Positions 25,863 to 34,209 of a stretch of 64,000 bases of DNA are shown here, one piece after another. Every line of letters begins with the position of its first letter. Positions within the stretch are counted from its first letter, which is position 1. The stretch is from Stenotrophomonas maltophilia (lineage in GTDB: Bacteria; Pseudomonadota; Gammaproteobacteria; Xanthomonadales; Xanthomonadaceae), in assembly GCF_002205165.1 (NCBI RefSeq), contig NZ_NIVS01000055.1:1-64000 (forward strand), in the 5' to 3' direction. The notes under the pieces were generated by a model, which did no database searches, was not told the origin of the DNA, and worked only from the letters and a program-made list of their open reading frames with translations. Made by a program: the position numbers and the translations under genes.

Positions 25863-28064
25863 ATGCGCTCCAGCTCCCTCCTGCTCAAACCCCACGCCCT
25901 GTCCCTGGCCCTTGCCGCGGCGATGCTGCCCTCGCTGGCGCTGGCCGCCGATGACGCCAGCAGCCACCGCGACCGCCATCTGACCGAGCTGTCCACCGTG
26001 AAGGTCACCGCCTCACCCCTCCAGGGCGATGCCGAATCGCTGGCCCGTCCGGTCGACGTGCTGGCCGGTGAGCGCCTGGACGAGCAGAAGGCCGGCACCC
26101 TCGGCGACACCGTGGCCAAGCTGCCCGGCGTGCAGAGCACGTTCTTCGGCCCCGGCGTCGGCCGCCCGATCATCCGCGGCCAGGAAGGCCCACGCGTGGC
26201 GGTGCTGTCCAACGGCATGGGCAACATGGATGCCTCCACCGTGAGCGCCGACCATGCCACCAGCATCGAACCGTTCCTGGCCGATCAGATCGAGGTCCTG
26301 AAGGGCCCGGCCACCCTGCTGTTCGGCAGCGGCGCGATCGGCGGCGCGGTCAACGTGGTCGACGGCCGCATCGCCCGCGAATTGCCGGACCGTCCGCTCA
26401 GCGGCCGCGCCGAACTGCGTGGCAACTCGGCCAACGACGAGCGCAGCGGGATGTTCCGGCTGGACGGTGTCAGCGGCAACGTCGTGCTGCATGTCGATGG
26501 CCTGGTCCGCAACGGCGATGACTACCGCATTCCCGGCTACGCCGTGGTCGACGGCCTGGAAGACCACAGCGGCCACGATCATGAGGAAGGCGACACCGAC
26601 GAGCCGCGCCGCGGCCGGTTGGACAACAGCTCGGTCCGCACCCGCGCCGGCGGCGTCGGTGCCACCTGGCTCGGCGACGGGGGTTACTTCGGCGTGTCCG
26701 CCAGCACCTACCGCACCAACTACGGCATTCCCAACGGCGCACACGTGCATGCCGATGACGACCATGGTCACGACCACGATCATGATCACGACCATGGCGA
26801 CGAGGAAGAAGGCGACGAGCATGACGTCCGCATCGACATGGTGCAGAACCGCTTCGAAGCCAAGGGCGGCATCTACCAGCCGACCTCGTTCCTGAAGAAC
26901 ATCACCCTGCGCACCGCCTACACCGATTACGAGCACACCGAACTGGAAGCCGGCACGCCGGCCACCCGCTTCACCAACCGTGGCATCGAAGGCCGCCTGG
27001 AAGCCGTGCAGGAACAGATCGGCGGCTGGGACGGCGCCTTCGGCCTGCAGTTCGGCAACAGCGATTTCGGCGCCAAGGGTGAAGAAGCCTTCGTGCCGGA
27101 TACCGGGACGAAGAACATCGGCCTGTTCGTGCTGCAGGAAAAGCAGTTCGGCCCGTTCAAGCTGGAACTCGGCGGCCGCCACGACCAGGTCAAGCTGGAC
27201 CCGACCGGTGATTACCGCGCCCGCACGTTCGACGCCACCAATCTTTCCGCGGCCGGCATCTGGACGCTCAACGACGCCGTCGACCTGCGTTTCGGCATCG
27301 ACAGTTCCGAGCGCGCCCCGACCAACGAAGAGCTCTACGCCGCGGGTGCGCACATCGCCACCCGTTCGCTGGAAATCGGCGATGCCAACCTGAAGACCGA
27401 GCGCGGCCAGCGCGTCGAACTGGGCATCCACACCCACAGCGACCGCGTCGACTTCTCCGCCTCGATCTACCAGACCAAGTTCAAGGACTTCATCTACCTG
27501 GCCGACACCGGCGTGGTCGAATCGCTGCCGGTCCGCCTGTGGACCCAGCAGGACGCCACCTTCAAGGGGGCCGAAGCCGAAGCCCTGTTCCATCTCTTCG
27601 AAGGCAACGCCGGCGACTGGGACCTGCGCGTGTTCGGCGATTACGTGAAAGCCGAACTGGATGGCAGCGGCAGCCGCAGCGTCGACATCGCCGTCCCGCA
27701 CGGTGATCACAACCACAACTACACCGTGGATCTGGCCAACACCGGTTACCTGCCGCGGATCGCCCCGGCCCGCGTCGGCGCCGACCTGCGCTGGTCCAGG
27801 GACGGCTGGCGCGCCTCGGTCGGTGCGGTGCGCTACAGCAGCCAGAAGGATGTGGCCCAGAACGAGGAACCGAGCAACGGCTACACCCTGGTCGACGCGC
27901 ATCTGGCGTACCGCTGGGACCGTACCGACAGCAACAGCTACGAAGTCTTCCTGGACGGCAGCAACCTGACCAACCGTGACGTCCGTCCGCATACCTCACT
28001 GCTGCGCGACTACTCGCCGCTGCCGGGCCGCGGCGTGGCGTTCGGCATCCGCGCTTACTTCTGA
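25863..28064 (+). CDS. znuD: ZnuD-like TonB-dependent zinc receptor
   Basis: 733-residue outer-membrane receptor with a signal peptide (to LALA), a plug domain (TLGDTVAKLPGVQSTFFG...RPIIRGQEGPRVAVL) and a beta barrel ending in an aromatic residue (RAYF). Extracellular loops hold His/Asp clusters (HDHDHDHDHGDEEEGDEHD near 305, DHSGHDHEEGD near 237, PHGDHNHN near 615), as in neisserial ZnuD. TonB-powered uptake of Zn(II) is therefore likely. The ATG at 25863 with AAGG upstream is preferred. Upstream Zur-box-like sites support zinc repression. A terminator follows. Confidence 0.85.
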   Translation: MRSSSLLLKPHALSLALAAAMLPSLALAADDASSHRDRHLTELSTVKVTASPLQGDAESLARPVDVLAGERLDEQKAGTLGDTVAKLPGVQSTFFGPGVGRPIIRGQEGPRVAVLSNGMGNMDASTVSADHATSIEPFLADQIEVLKGPATLLFGSGAIGGAVNVVDGRIARELPDRPLSGRAELRGNSANDERSGMFRLDGVSGNVVLHVDGLVRNGDDYRIPGYAVVDGLEDHSGHDHEEGDTDEPRRGRLDNSSVRTRAGGVGATWLGDGGYFGVSASTYRTNYGIPNGAHVHADDDHGHDHDHDHDHGDEEEGDEHDVRIDMVQNRFEAKGGIYQPTSFLKNITLRTAYTDYEHTELEAGTPATRFTNRGIEGRLEAVQEQIGGWDGAFGLQFGNSDFGAKGEEAFVPDTGTKNIGLFVLQEKQFGPFKLELGGRHDQVKLDPTGDYRARTFDATNLSAAGIWTLNDAVDLRFGIDSSERAPTNEELYAAGAHIATRSLEIGDANLKTERGQRVELGIHTHSDRVDFSASIYQTKFKDFIYLADTGVVESLPVRLWTQQDATFKGAEAEALFHLFEGNAGDWDLRVFGDYVKAELDGSGSRSVDIAVPHGDHNHNYTVDLANTGYLPRIAPARVGADLRWSRDGWRASVGAVRYSSQKDVAQNEEPSNGYTLVDAHLAYRWDRTDSNSYEVFLDGSNLTNRDVRPHTSLLRDYSPLPGRGVAFGIRAYF

Positions 28065-28093
28065 TCGTTTGATTGGGTAGCAATGTGACCCGA

Positions 28094-28118
28094 GGGGGCC
28101 GAAAGGCCCCCTTTTTTT
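28094..28118 (+). terminator. Rho-independent terminator of znuD
   Basis: GGGGGCC-GAAA-GGCCCCC (28094-28111) followed by seven T (28112-28118), 30 bp after the stop codon. Confidence 0.93.
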
Positions 28119-28121
28119 CGC

Positions 28122-28152
28122 TTGACGAACTACGTGCATATGCACGTATCAT
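28122..28152 (+). promoter_or_regulatory. MarR gene promoter with palindromic operator
   Basis: TTGACG (28122-28127) and TATCAT (28147-28152) form a promoter with a 19-bp spacer. The perfect 18-bp palindrome TACGTGCATATGCACGTA (28131-28148) fills the spacer and touches the -10. A MarR dimer bound there would block RNA polymerase, so the marR-MFS unit is probably autorepressed. Confidence 0.7.
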
Positions 28153-28178
28153 CTCGCCATCCCACCCCGGCGTACCCC

Positions 28179-28613
28179 GTGGACCCGCTGACCCAGAGCC
28201 CCTGCACCTGCTTCCGCCTGCGCCGCGCCGCCCGTCGGCTCTCGCAGATCTATGACGCCCACCTCGCCCCCGCCGGGCTCAGCCTCAATGCCTACTCCAT
28301 CCTGCGCCGCGCCCCCGAACCGCGGCAGCTCGGCGAGCTCGCCGAGGCCCTCGGCATGGACCGCACCACCCTCACCCGCAACCTCAAGCCGCTGCTCACT
28401 GCCGGCTGGCTTGAACAACGCCGCGGCAGCGATGCCCGGCAACGCCTGATCGTCATCACCGCTGCCGGCAAGGCGTGCCTGCGCCGCGCGCGGCCTCTGT
28501 GGCAACGCGCGCAGAGCGAGGTGGAAACCACCTTCGGGCCCACGCCCACCGCCCGCCTCAATGCCCTGCTCGATCAACTCGACCACGCCCTGCCTGCCGG
28601 AGCCGACGCATGA
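28179..28613 (+). CDS. MarR family transcriptional repressor
   Basis: 144-residue winged-helix regulator. Helices, recognition helix (LGELAEALGMDRTTLTRNLKPL) and wing (RRGSDARQRLIVITAAGKA) fit MarR. Longer readings would start inside the promoter, so the GTG at 28179 is preferred; its Shine-Dalgarno is weak. Cys residues near the N terminus (CTCFRL) could sense oxidants or thiols, as in some MarR proteins, but this is speculative. ATGA overlap with the following MFS gene indicates that it controls that exporter. Confidence 0.85.
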   Translation: MDPLTQSPCTCFRLRRAARRLSQIYDAHLAPAGLSLNAYSILRRAPEPRQLGELAEALGMDRTTLTRNLKPLLTAGWLEQRRGSDARQRLIVITAAGKACLRRARPLWQRAQSEVETTFGPTPTARLNALLDQLDHALPAGADA

Positions 28614-29851
28614 GCACGCCCACCCCCATGCCCCGTGCGCCCACGATGCACTGGGGCCTGCTGGTCGCCGCCTCCGCGATCCTCATGGTCACCATGGGCG
28701 TGCGCCAGACCTCCGGCCTGTATGTCGATCCCATCCACCGCGGTACCGGCGTCAGCATCGTCGAGATCAGCTTCGCGCTGGCCATCGGCCAGTTCGTCTG
28801 GGGCGCGGTGCAACCGGTGTTCGGGGCCGTCGCCGATCAGCGCGGCGCATTGCCCGTGCTCATCTTCGGCGCCCTGCTGCTGGCCGCCGGGCTGCTGCTC
28901 GCCCCGCTGCTGACCAGCCCGCTGGGAATGACCTTCACCCTCGGTCTGCTGATGGCCGGCGGTGCCGGTGCGGGCAGCTTCTCGGTCCTGATCGGCGCCA
29001 CTGCCCACCGCCTGCCGGCGGAAAAGCGATCGTTCGCCGCCGGTCTCATCAATGCGGGCGGCTCGCTGGGCCAGTTCGTGTTCGCGCCGCTGGTCCAATG
29101 GATCATCGGCACCGCCGGCTGGGCGCGCGCCATGATCACCATGGCCGTCATCACCCTGCTCTCGCTGCCACTGGCCTGGCCGCTTCGGCGTCGCGCCGGG
29201 GACCACGCACACGGTACTGGCGCAACCGACGACGGGGGCCTGGGCGCACAACTGCGTATCGCCGCCCGCGACCGCAGCTACTGGTACCTGCACCTGGGCT
29301 TCTTCACCTGCGGCCTGCACATCGCTTTCCTGGTCACCCACCTGCCCGGCGAGATCGCCCTGTGCGGCCTCTCGCCCACCGTCGCCTCCTCGTCCATCGC
29401 CCTGATCGGCCTGTTCAACGTCGCCGGCAGCCTGATCGTCGGCGCACTCGGCCAGCGCTACCGCATGAAATACCTGCTGTTCTGGATGTACGCCAGCCGC
29501 GCCGTGATGATAGGCGTCTATCTCGTCTCGCCGCCAACCCCGCTGACCTTCTACCTCTTCTCCGCCGCGCTCGGTTTCACCTGGCTGGCAACCGTCCCGC
29601 CCACCGCCGGCCTGGTCGGCAAGCTGTTCGGCCCGCGCTACCTCGGCACGCTGTTCGGTCTGACCCTGCTCTCGCACCAGCTCGGTGGCTTCTTCGGGGC
29701 ATGGCTCGGCGGCCTGGCCCTGGCGCACACCGGCAACTACCTGTGGATGTGGTACGCCGACATGGGCCTGGCCGTGCTCGCGGCGCTGATCAACCTGCCG
29801 ATCCGCGAAGCCAGGATGGGGGGCTGTCACGGCGTGGCCGCGCCGCGCTGA
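28610..29851 (+). CDS. MFS transporter paired with MarR
   Basis: 413-residue inner-membrane transporter with 12 predicted helices in two bundles. MFS loop motifs include GAVADQRG between helices 2 and 3. The closest visual match is to the monocarboxylate/oxalate-formate antiporter-like MFS branch (VRQTSGLYVDPIHRGTGVSIVEISFALAIGQF), so the substrate could be an organic acid or a drug. It overlaps marR by 4 nt and shares its promoter. Confidence 0.85.
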   Translation: MSTPTPMPRAPTMHWGLLVAASAILMVTMGVRQTSGLYVDPIHRGTGVSIVEISFALAIGQFVWGAVQPVFGAVADQRGALPVLIFGALLLAAGLLLAPLLTSPLGMTFTLGLLMAGGAGAGSFSVLIGATAHRLPAEKRSFAAGLINAGGSLGQFVFAPLVQWIIGTAGWARAMITMAVITLLSLPLAWPLRRRAGDHAHGTGATDDGGLGAQLRIAARDRSYWYLHLGFFTCGLHIAFLVTHLPGEIALCGLSPTVASSSIALIGLFNVAGSLIVGALGQRYRMKYLLFWMYASRAVMIGVYLVSPPTPLTFYLFSAALGFTWLATVPPTAGLVGKLFGPRYLGTLFGLTLLSHQLGGFFGAWLGGLALAHTGNYLWMWYADMGLAVLAALINLPIREARMGGCHGVAAPR

Positions 29852-29924
29852 GCTCACCTGCCCTCGACATTGCCCAGCGCGCGCCAACCGCGGCGCGTTG
29901 AAAGCGACGCAGGCCCTTTCCCGC

Positions 29925-29940
29925 CGGACAGTTCTGTCCG
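29925..29940 (+). promoter_or_regulatory. Probable TetR operator
   Basis: Inverted repeat CGGACAG-TT-CTGTCCG (7-bp arms, 2-nt spacer), ending 11 nt before the tetR ATG. Its placement is typical of autoregulatory TetR sites. Confidence 0.6.
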
Positions 29941-29951
29941 ATGATGCGCGC

Positions 29952-30518
29952 ATGCCTACCCAACGTGCCGACGCGGCCGCCCGCCGCGCCCAGATCCTCG
30001 ACGCTGCCGATGCCGTCTTCGGTCAGCATGGCGTGACCGCCCCGCTGGACCTGGTGGTCGAGCGCGCCCAGGTTGGCCGCGCCACGCTGTACCGCAACTT
30101 CCCCGACCGCACCGCACTGGTCGAGGCACTCCTCCAGCGCACGGTCAACCGCATCGCGCGGCAGGTGCAGACCCTCGGCGACCGCGACGACGCATTGTTC
30201 GAGGTGCTCGAAGGCATGGCCAACCGCATCGTCCAATCGCCGGCGCTCTCCGATTACTGGCGCGCGGTCGATCCCGATCAGATCCCGATCCGCGCCGCCC
30301 GCGAAACGATCTTCGAACTGCTGCGCGAACCGATCGCCCGCGCGATCGCCGCCGGCCTGTGCCGCCCCGATCTGGAAACGACGGACATTTCACTCATCTC
30401 AGGCATGCTGGGAGCCGCGCTGCGTGGCAAGACGCGTGACGAACGCGCCCGGCTGGCCACGCGCGCCCTGCAATTGCTGCGTGGCGGATTGCGGGGGCCT
30501 GCCGACGGGGAGGGATGA
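29952..30518 (+). CDS. TetR family repressor of the emr-type operon
   Basis: 188-residue regulator. N-terminal helix-turn-helix (RRAQILDAADAVFGQHGVTAPLDLVVERAQVGRATLYRNFPDRTALVEALL) is canonical TetR; the C-terminal ligand domain is divergent. A palindrome sits immediately upstream, and GATGAT ends 6 nt before the ATG with no Shine-Dalgarno, suggesting leaderless autoregulated expression. It overlaps the MFS pump gene by ATGA, so it most likely represses the pump until its inducer binds. Confidence 0.9.
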   Translation: MPTQRADAAARRAQILDAADAVFGQHGVTAPLDLVVERAQVGRATLYRNFPDRTALVEALLQRTVNRIARQVQTLGDRDDALFEVLEGMANRIVQSPALSDYWRAVDPDQIPIRAARETIFELLREPIARAIAAGLCRPDLETTDISLISGMLGAALRGKTRDERARLATRALQLLRGGLRGPADGEG

Positions 30519-32200
30519 TGCCGCAGTACCTCAAGCCGGTTCCGGACTGGGAGGAGCACGAAAAACCGACCCTGCCGGGCTCGGCTTCGATGCCGTGGCA
30601 CCCGCCGCACCGCCGCCTCGCCTACGCCCTGGTCGCGCTGCTGGTCGGCATCACCGGCGGCCTGGGCAATGCCCTGGTCAGCGCCAACCTGCCGTTCCTG
30701 CAGGGCCAGCTCGGGCTCACTCCGGCGCAGGGCAGCTGGCTGGTGGCCGCCTATGCGATGGTCAACGTCACCGCCAACCTGCTGGCCTTCAAGTTCCGCC
30801 AGCAATACGGCATCCGCCTGTTCGCCGAGATCGGGCTGGGCCTGTATGCCGCGCTGGCAGTGCTGCATTTGTTCGTCGGCACCTTCGAAACCACGGTGCT
30901 GATGCGCGCGGCCAGCGGCTTCGCCGGTGCCGCCTGCAGCACCCTGGGCACGCTGTACATGCTGCAGTCGCTGCCGCGCAAATACACCGGCAACCTGCTG
31001 GTGATCGGCGTGGGCATCTCCCAACTTGCGGTACCGATCGCGTGGCTGGTCTCGCCGGGCCTGGTCGATACCGGGCAGTGGCACAACCTGTATCTGTTCG
31101 AGGCCGGGCTGGCCCTGTGCGCGTTCGCTGCCGTGGTGGTGCTCAAGCTGCCGCCCGGTGCGCAGATCAAGGCATTCGAACCGCTCGACTTCCTGACCTT
31201 CGCCCTGCTTGCGCCCGCCGTTGGCCTGCTGGTGGTCGTGCTTGCCCAGGGCTATACGCGCTGGTGGCTGGACACCCCGTGGCTGGGCTGGGCACTGGTC
31301 GCCTCGATCGCGCTGTCCACCACCGCGTTCATCATCGAACACTACCGCCGCAACCCACTGCTGCAGACGCGGTGGCTGGCCAGCCTGCCGGTGATCCACT
31401 TCATCATCGGCGCGTTCCTGATCCGCTTCCTGACCACCGAGCAGTCCTATGGAGTGGTCGGCCTGATGCGCACGCTCGGCATGGGCCCGGATCAGATGCG
31501 GCCGTTGTTCGCGGTGATCCTGGCCGGCGTGGTCACCGGCATCGCCGCCAGCTCGCTGACCTTCGGGCCGAAGCGGCTGATCCCGCAGCTGCTGATGGCG
31601 ATCCTGCTGCTCGGCAGCGCGGCCCTGCTCGACCAGAGCCGCACCAGCCAGGATCGCCCGCACGACTTCTTTGCCAGCCAGTTCCTGGCCTCGGTCGGCG
31701 CCGGCATGTTCATGGGGCCGCTGATCATGCTCGGCATCACCCAGGCCCTGAAACAGGGCGTGGACCACATGATCACCTTCCTGGTCACCCTTTCCATCAC
31801 CCAGACCCTGGGCGGCCTGGCCGGCTCGGCCGTGCTGGGCACCTATCAGCTGCACCGCGAACAGGTGTATTCCGGTGCGCTGGTCAGCCAGCTGGATCCA
31901 GCCGACAACGTGGTCGCCCAGCGCTTGAAGCAGCAACAGCAGCTCTACGCCAGACTGATCACCGACCCGGTGCAGCGCAGCGCGCAGGGCACCGCGCAGC
32001 TGGCGCAGATCACCCGCCGCGAAGCCAACGTGCGCGCGTTCAATGATGTGTTCGCACTCAGCGGCCGCGTCGCGCTGGTCTTCCTTGGCTGGTTGCTGCT
32101 GCTGGCAGTCCGCACCGCCGTGCTCAAGCAATGGCGCAAACGCCACGCGCCGACACCTCCCCTTTCCGCGCCGACGCCTGGCAGCGTCGCGCCCCGATGA
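30515..32200 (+). CDS. emrB: EmrB/QacA-type MFS multidrug pump
   Basis: 561-residue DHA2-type transporter with about 14 predicted helices. N-terminal features include LPFLQGQLGLTPAQGSWLVAAYAM, as in EmrB-like proteins. The long cytoplasmic/periplasmic stretch near residues 455-510 is rich in Gln. It works with the HlyD-type adaptor encoded next (ATGA overlap) and an outer-membrane TolC-like channel not present in the window. Substrates are probably hydrophobic toxicants. The symbol is assigned by family and context, not by close identity. Confidence 0.82.
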   Translation: MMPQYLKPVPDWEEHEKPTLPGSASMPWHPPHRRLAYALVALLVGITGGLGNALVSANLPFLQGQLGLTPAQGSWLVAAYAMVNVTANLLAFKFRQQYGIRLFAEIGLGLYAALAVLHLFVGTFETTVLMRAASGFAGAACSTLGTLYMLQSLPRKYTGNLLVIGVGISQLAVPIAWLVSPGLVDTGQWHNLYLFEAGLALCAFAAVVVLKLPPGAQIKAFEPLDFLTFALLAPAVGLLVVVLAQGYTRWWLDTPWLGWALVASIALSTTAFIIEHYRRNPLLQTRWLASLPVIHFIIGAFLIRFLTTEQSYGVVGLMRTLGMGPDQMRPLFAVILAGVVTGIAASSLTFGPKRLIPQLLMAILLLGSAALLDQSRTSQDRPHDFFASQFLASVGAGMFMGPLIMLGITQALKQGVDHMITFLVTLSITQTLGGLAGSAVLGTYQLHREQVYSGALVSQLDPADNVVAQRLKQQQQLYARLITDPVQRSAQGTAQLAQITRREANVRAFNDVFALSGRVALVFLGWLLLLAVRTAVLKQWRKRHAPTPPLSAPTPGSVAPR

Positions 32201-33393
32201 GCCCGCCCATGTCGACCCAACCCCCACACGACGACACCGCCCCGGAAAACGTCAACCCGCCGCCGCCCACCGACGCCGCGCCCGCCCCTGCGCCGCCGCC
32301 CGCAGCCGCGCCCTCGGGCGTGCCCAAGTACCTCAAGCCGAGCCTGCGCAGCGTGATCATCATGATCGTGATCGCACTGATCGGCATCGCGCTGATCCTG
32401 CGCGCGTGGTCGCTGTGGCCGTTCGAAACCTCGCGGGTCACGACCGACAACGCCTACGTCCGCGGCCAGATCACGGTGCTCGCACCACAGGTCAACGGCT
32501 ATGTCACCGAGGTGCTGGTCAAGGACTTCCAGCACGTCAAGCAAGGCGAGCCACTGCTGCGCATCGACGACCGCATCTACCGCGAGAAAGTCGTCCAGGC
32601 CGAAGCCGACCTGGACAGCGCCAAGGCCGCGCTGGCCAACTCCGATCAATCGCAGGCGCAGAACCGTGCGCAGATCCAGGCCGCACAGGCCAACCTCTCC
32701 GCCGGCCAGGCCGAGCTCTCGCGCTCGCGCACCGAACTCAAGCGCTACGAAGAACTTGCCGCCCAGCAACTGGTCGCCCTCAACGACCGCGACAAGTTCC
32801 GCACCACCACCCAGTCCGCGCAGGCCAGCGTGCTGCAGTCGCAGGCGCAGATCCGCATCGCCGAAGAAACCCTGACCTCCACCCAGGTCGCCCGCAAAGG
32901 CCTGGAAGCCCGCGTCGAAACCGCCCAGGCCCAGCTGGCGCTGGCGAAGATCGACCTGGCCAACACCGTGATCCAGGCGCCACGCGACGGCCAGGTCAGC
33001 GAAGCCTCGGTGCGCCTGGGCCAGTACGTCACCGCCGGTTCGCAGCTGCTGTTCCTGGTACCCGACGCCCTGTGGGTGGTCGCCAACTTCAAGGAAGGCC
33101 AGACCTGGAAGATGCGCATCGGCCAACCGGCCACCTTCTCCGTGGATGCCTTCGACGGCGAGAAACTGCACGGCCACATCGAACAGATCGCCCCGGCCAC
33201 CGGCTCCGAATTCAGCGTCCTGCGCCCGGACAACGCCAGCGGCAACTTCACCAAGGTCGTTCAGCGCCTGCCGATCCGCATCGCCATCGACCCCGACCAA
33301 CCGCTGGCCCCGCGCCTGCGCCCCGGCATGTCGGTGATCGTCAAGGTGGATACCGCCGCCGAAGGGCGAGAGCCGGCCGGTGCGAAGCCGTAG
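32197..33393 (+). CDS. emrA: HlyD/EmrA-type membrane fusion protein
   Basis: 398-residue periplasmic adaptor. A Pro/Ala-rich cytoplasmic N terminus (to about residue 50) and one membrane helix (RSVIIMIVIALIGIALIL) precede a biotinyl-lipoyl-like domain (VTTDNAYVRGQITVLAPQVNGYVTEVLV), a long alpha-helical hairpin (about 130-250) and a beta-barrel domain. These are the standard EmrA elements. It overlaps the pump gene by 4 nt. A second ATG at 32209 is possible. No outer-membrane gene follows, as is usual for this operon type. Confidence 0.87.
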   Translation: MSPPMSTQPPHDDTAPENVNPPPPTDAAPAPAPPPAAAPSGVPKYLKPSLRSVIIMIVIALIGIALILRAWSLWPFETSRVTTDNAYVRGQITVLAPQVNGYVTEVLVKDFQHVKQGEPLLRIDDRIYREKVVQAEADLDSAKAALANSDQSQAQNRAQIQAAQANLSAGQAELSRSRTELKRYEELAAQQLVALNDRDKFRTTTQSAQASVLQSQAQIRIAEETLTSTQVARKGLEARVETAQAQLALAKIDLANTVIQAPRDGQVSEASVRLGQYVTAGSQLLFLVPDALWVVANFKEGQTWKMRIGQPATFSVDAFDGEKLHGHIEQIAPATGSEFSVLRPDNASGNFTKVVQRLPIRIAIDPDQPLAPRLRPGMSVIVKVDTAAEGREPAGAKP

Positions 33394-33444
33394 CGCGCCC
33401 GCGCGCAGAACGCCAACGCCTTCCCCACCCCAGTCCGAAACCGT

Positions 33445-33559
33445 CGGAAGCGAGTCGGGCAGCCTGAAACAGGACCGTTGGAGCGGCATGGATGCCGCTC
33501 ACGAGTCCCAAGGATGGGTTTACGGCGCGTCCTGCTCCAGGCTGCCCGGCTCGCTTCCG
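33445..33559. repeat. 115-bp element with 22-bp terminal inverted repeats
   Basis: The ends 33445-33466 and 33538-33559 are inverted repeats with 21 of 22 positions complementary (the exception is a possible G-U pair). Inside, CAGGAC (33470-33475) pairs with GTCCTG (33529-33534), enclosing a perfect 9-bp hairpin (33481-33489 with 33492-33500) and a 4-bp hairpin (CCCA-AGGA-TGGG, 33507-33518). The whole folds as a two-armed structure on either strand. The inner GCGGCATGGATGCCGC and GGCG(C)GTCC parts recall a family of intergenic repeats common in Xanthomonas, Pseudomonas and Stenotrophomonas, from memory only. No target duplication is evident and no second copy was noticed in the window. Confidence 0.75.
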
Positions 33560-33609
33560 CAGAGGGGAACAGAGTGGCCGCTTTACACCTGCTCTGGCGC
33601 AGAAACGAA

Positions 33610-33635
33610 AAAAGCCGCGCAGGGGCGCGGCTTTT
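33610..33635. terminator. Bidirectional terminator between emrA and zur
   Basis: AAAAGCCGCGC (33610-33620) and GCGCGGCTTTT (33625-33635) form an 11-bp stem with loop AGGG. An A run precedes and a T run ends it. Confidence 0.85.
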
Positions 33636-33649
33636 CATCATCAACAGCG

Positions 33650-33676
33650 TACCGACCAACGGTCGGCACCTACCGG
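33650..33676 (-). repeat. GTAG-type short palindrome (SMAG/REP-like)
   Basis: On the minus strand: GGTAGGTGCCGACC-GTT-GGTCGG. The GTAG head, a CCGACC/GGTCGG stem and a GTT loop match two further copies at 49539-49603. Confidence 0.65.
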
Positions 33677-33707
33677 CGGATGCAGCACCCCACGATCGGT
33701 ACCTGCC

Positions 33708-34193
33708 TTACCCCGCACACCGCGCGCACAGGCCATGCACTTCCAGCGTCTGCGCCTGCGGCTGGAACCCGAGCTCCTTCGCCCGCTTCTCCAGCTGGCT
33801 GACAATCTCCTTGTCCTCCAACTCCACCGCACTGTGGCAGCTGTTGCAGATCAGGAACGGCACCGAATGCTGCGCACTGCTCGGATGGTGGCAGGCCACG
33901 AACGCATTCACCGATTCCAGCTTGTGCACGAAGCCATTGGCCATCAGGAAATCCAGCGCGCGGTAGACCGTCGGCGGGGCGTCGGCACCGACGCCCTTGC
34001 CATTGCGCACCCACTCCAGCAACTCATACGCCTTGACCGGCTTGCCGGCCTCGGCGATCAGGCGCAGCACGTTCGCGCGGATCGGCGTCAGCCGCAGCCC
34101 GCGTTCCGAACACACGCGTTCGACCACCTTCACGAAGTCGGAGGCGTCGTGAACGTGATGGTGCGGAGCGGTACAAGCGGTTTTAGCGGACAT
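33708..34193 (-). CDS. zur: Fur-family zinc uptake regulator Zur
   Basis: 161-residue Fur-family repressor. The His-rich N terminus (APHHHVHD), helix-turn-helix (LRLTPIRANVLRLIAEAGKPVKAYELL, PTVYRALDFLMANGFVHKLES) and two CxxC pairs (CNSCHS and CARC) fit Zur, with structural zinc held by the Cys pairs. With zinc it should repress uptake genes such as the ZnuD/MerC pair at 25.3-28.1 kb. AGGAGA lies 6 nt upstream. It follows gltX by 16 bp on the same strand, so it is likely cotranscribed with gltX. Confidence 0.87.
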   Translation of the reverse strand: MSAKTACTAPHHHVHDASDFVKVVERVCSERGLRLTPIRANVLRLIAEAGKPVKAYELLEWVRNGKGVGADAPPTVYRALDFLMANGFVHKLESVNAFVACHHPSSAQHSVPFLICNSCHSAVELEDKEIVSQLEKRAKELGFQPQAQTLEVHGLCARCAG

Positions 34194-34209
34194 TCGCGGT
34201 CTCCTGTGG

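Larger units (their letters stand above)
33394..33707. other. 314-bp gene-free region with three structured elements
   Basis: No gene is seen between the emrA and zur stops. In order it holds a 115-bp long inverted repeat (33445-33559), a bidirectional terminator (33610-33635) and a GTAG-type short palindrome (33650-33676). Base composition is like its surroundings. Confidence 0.8.

Noticed and set aside
26560-26830. Tandem CAT/GAC-rich stretches in znuD as a possible nucleotide repeat or CRISPR-like array
   Set aside because: They are codons for His/Asp clusters in surface loops, with no regular spacing.
28122-28178. Upstream TTG start for the marR gene
   Set aside because: This TTG is the -35 box of the promoter; a start there would need transcription from further upstream through the znuD terminator.
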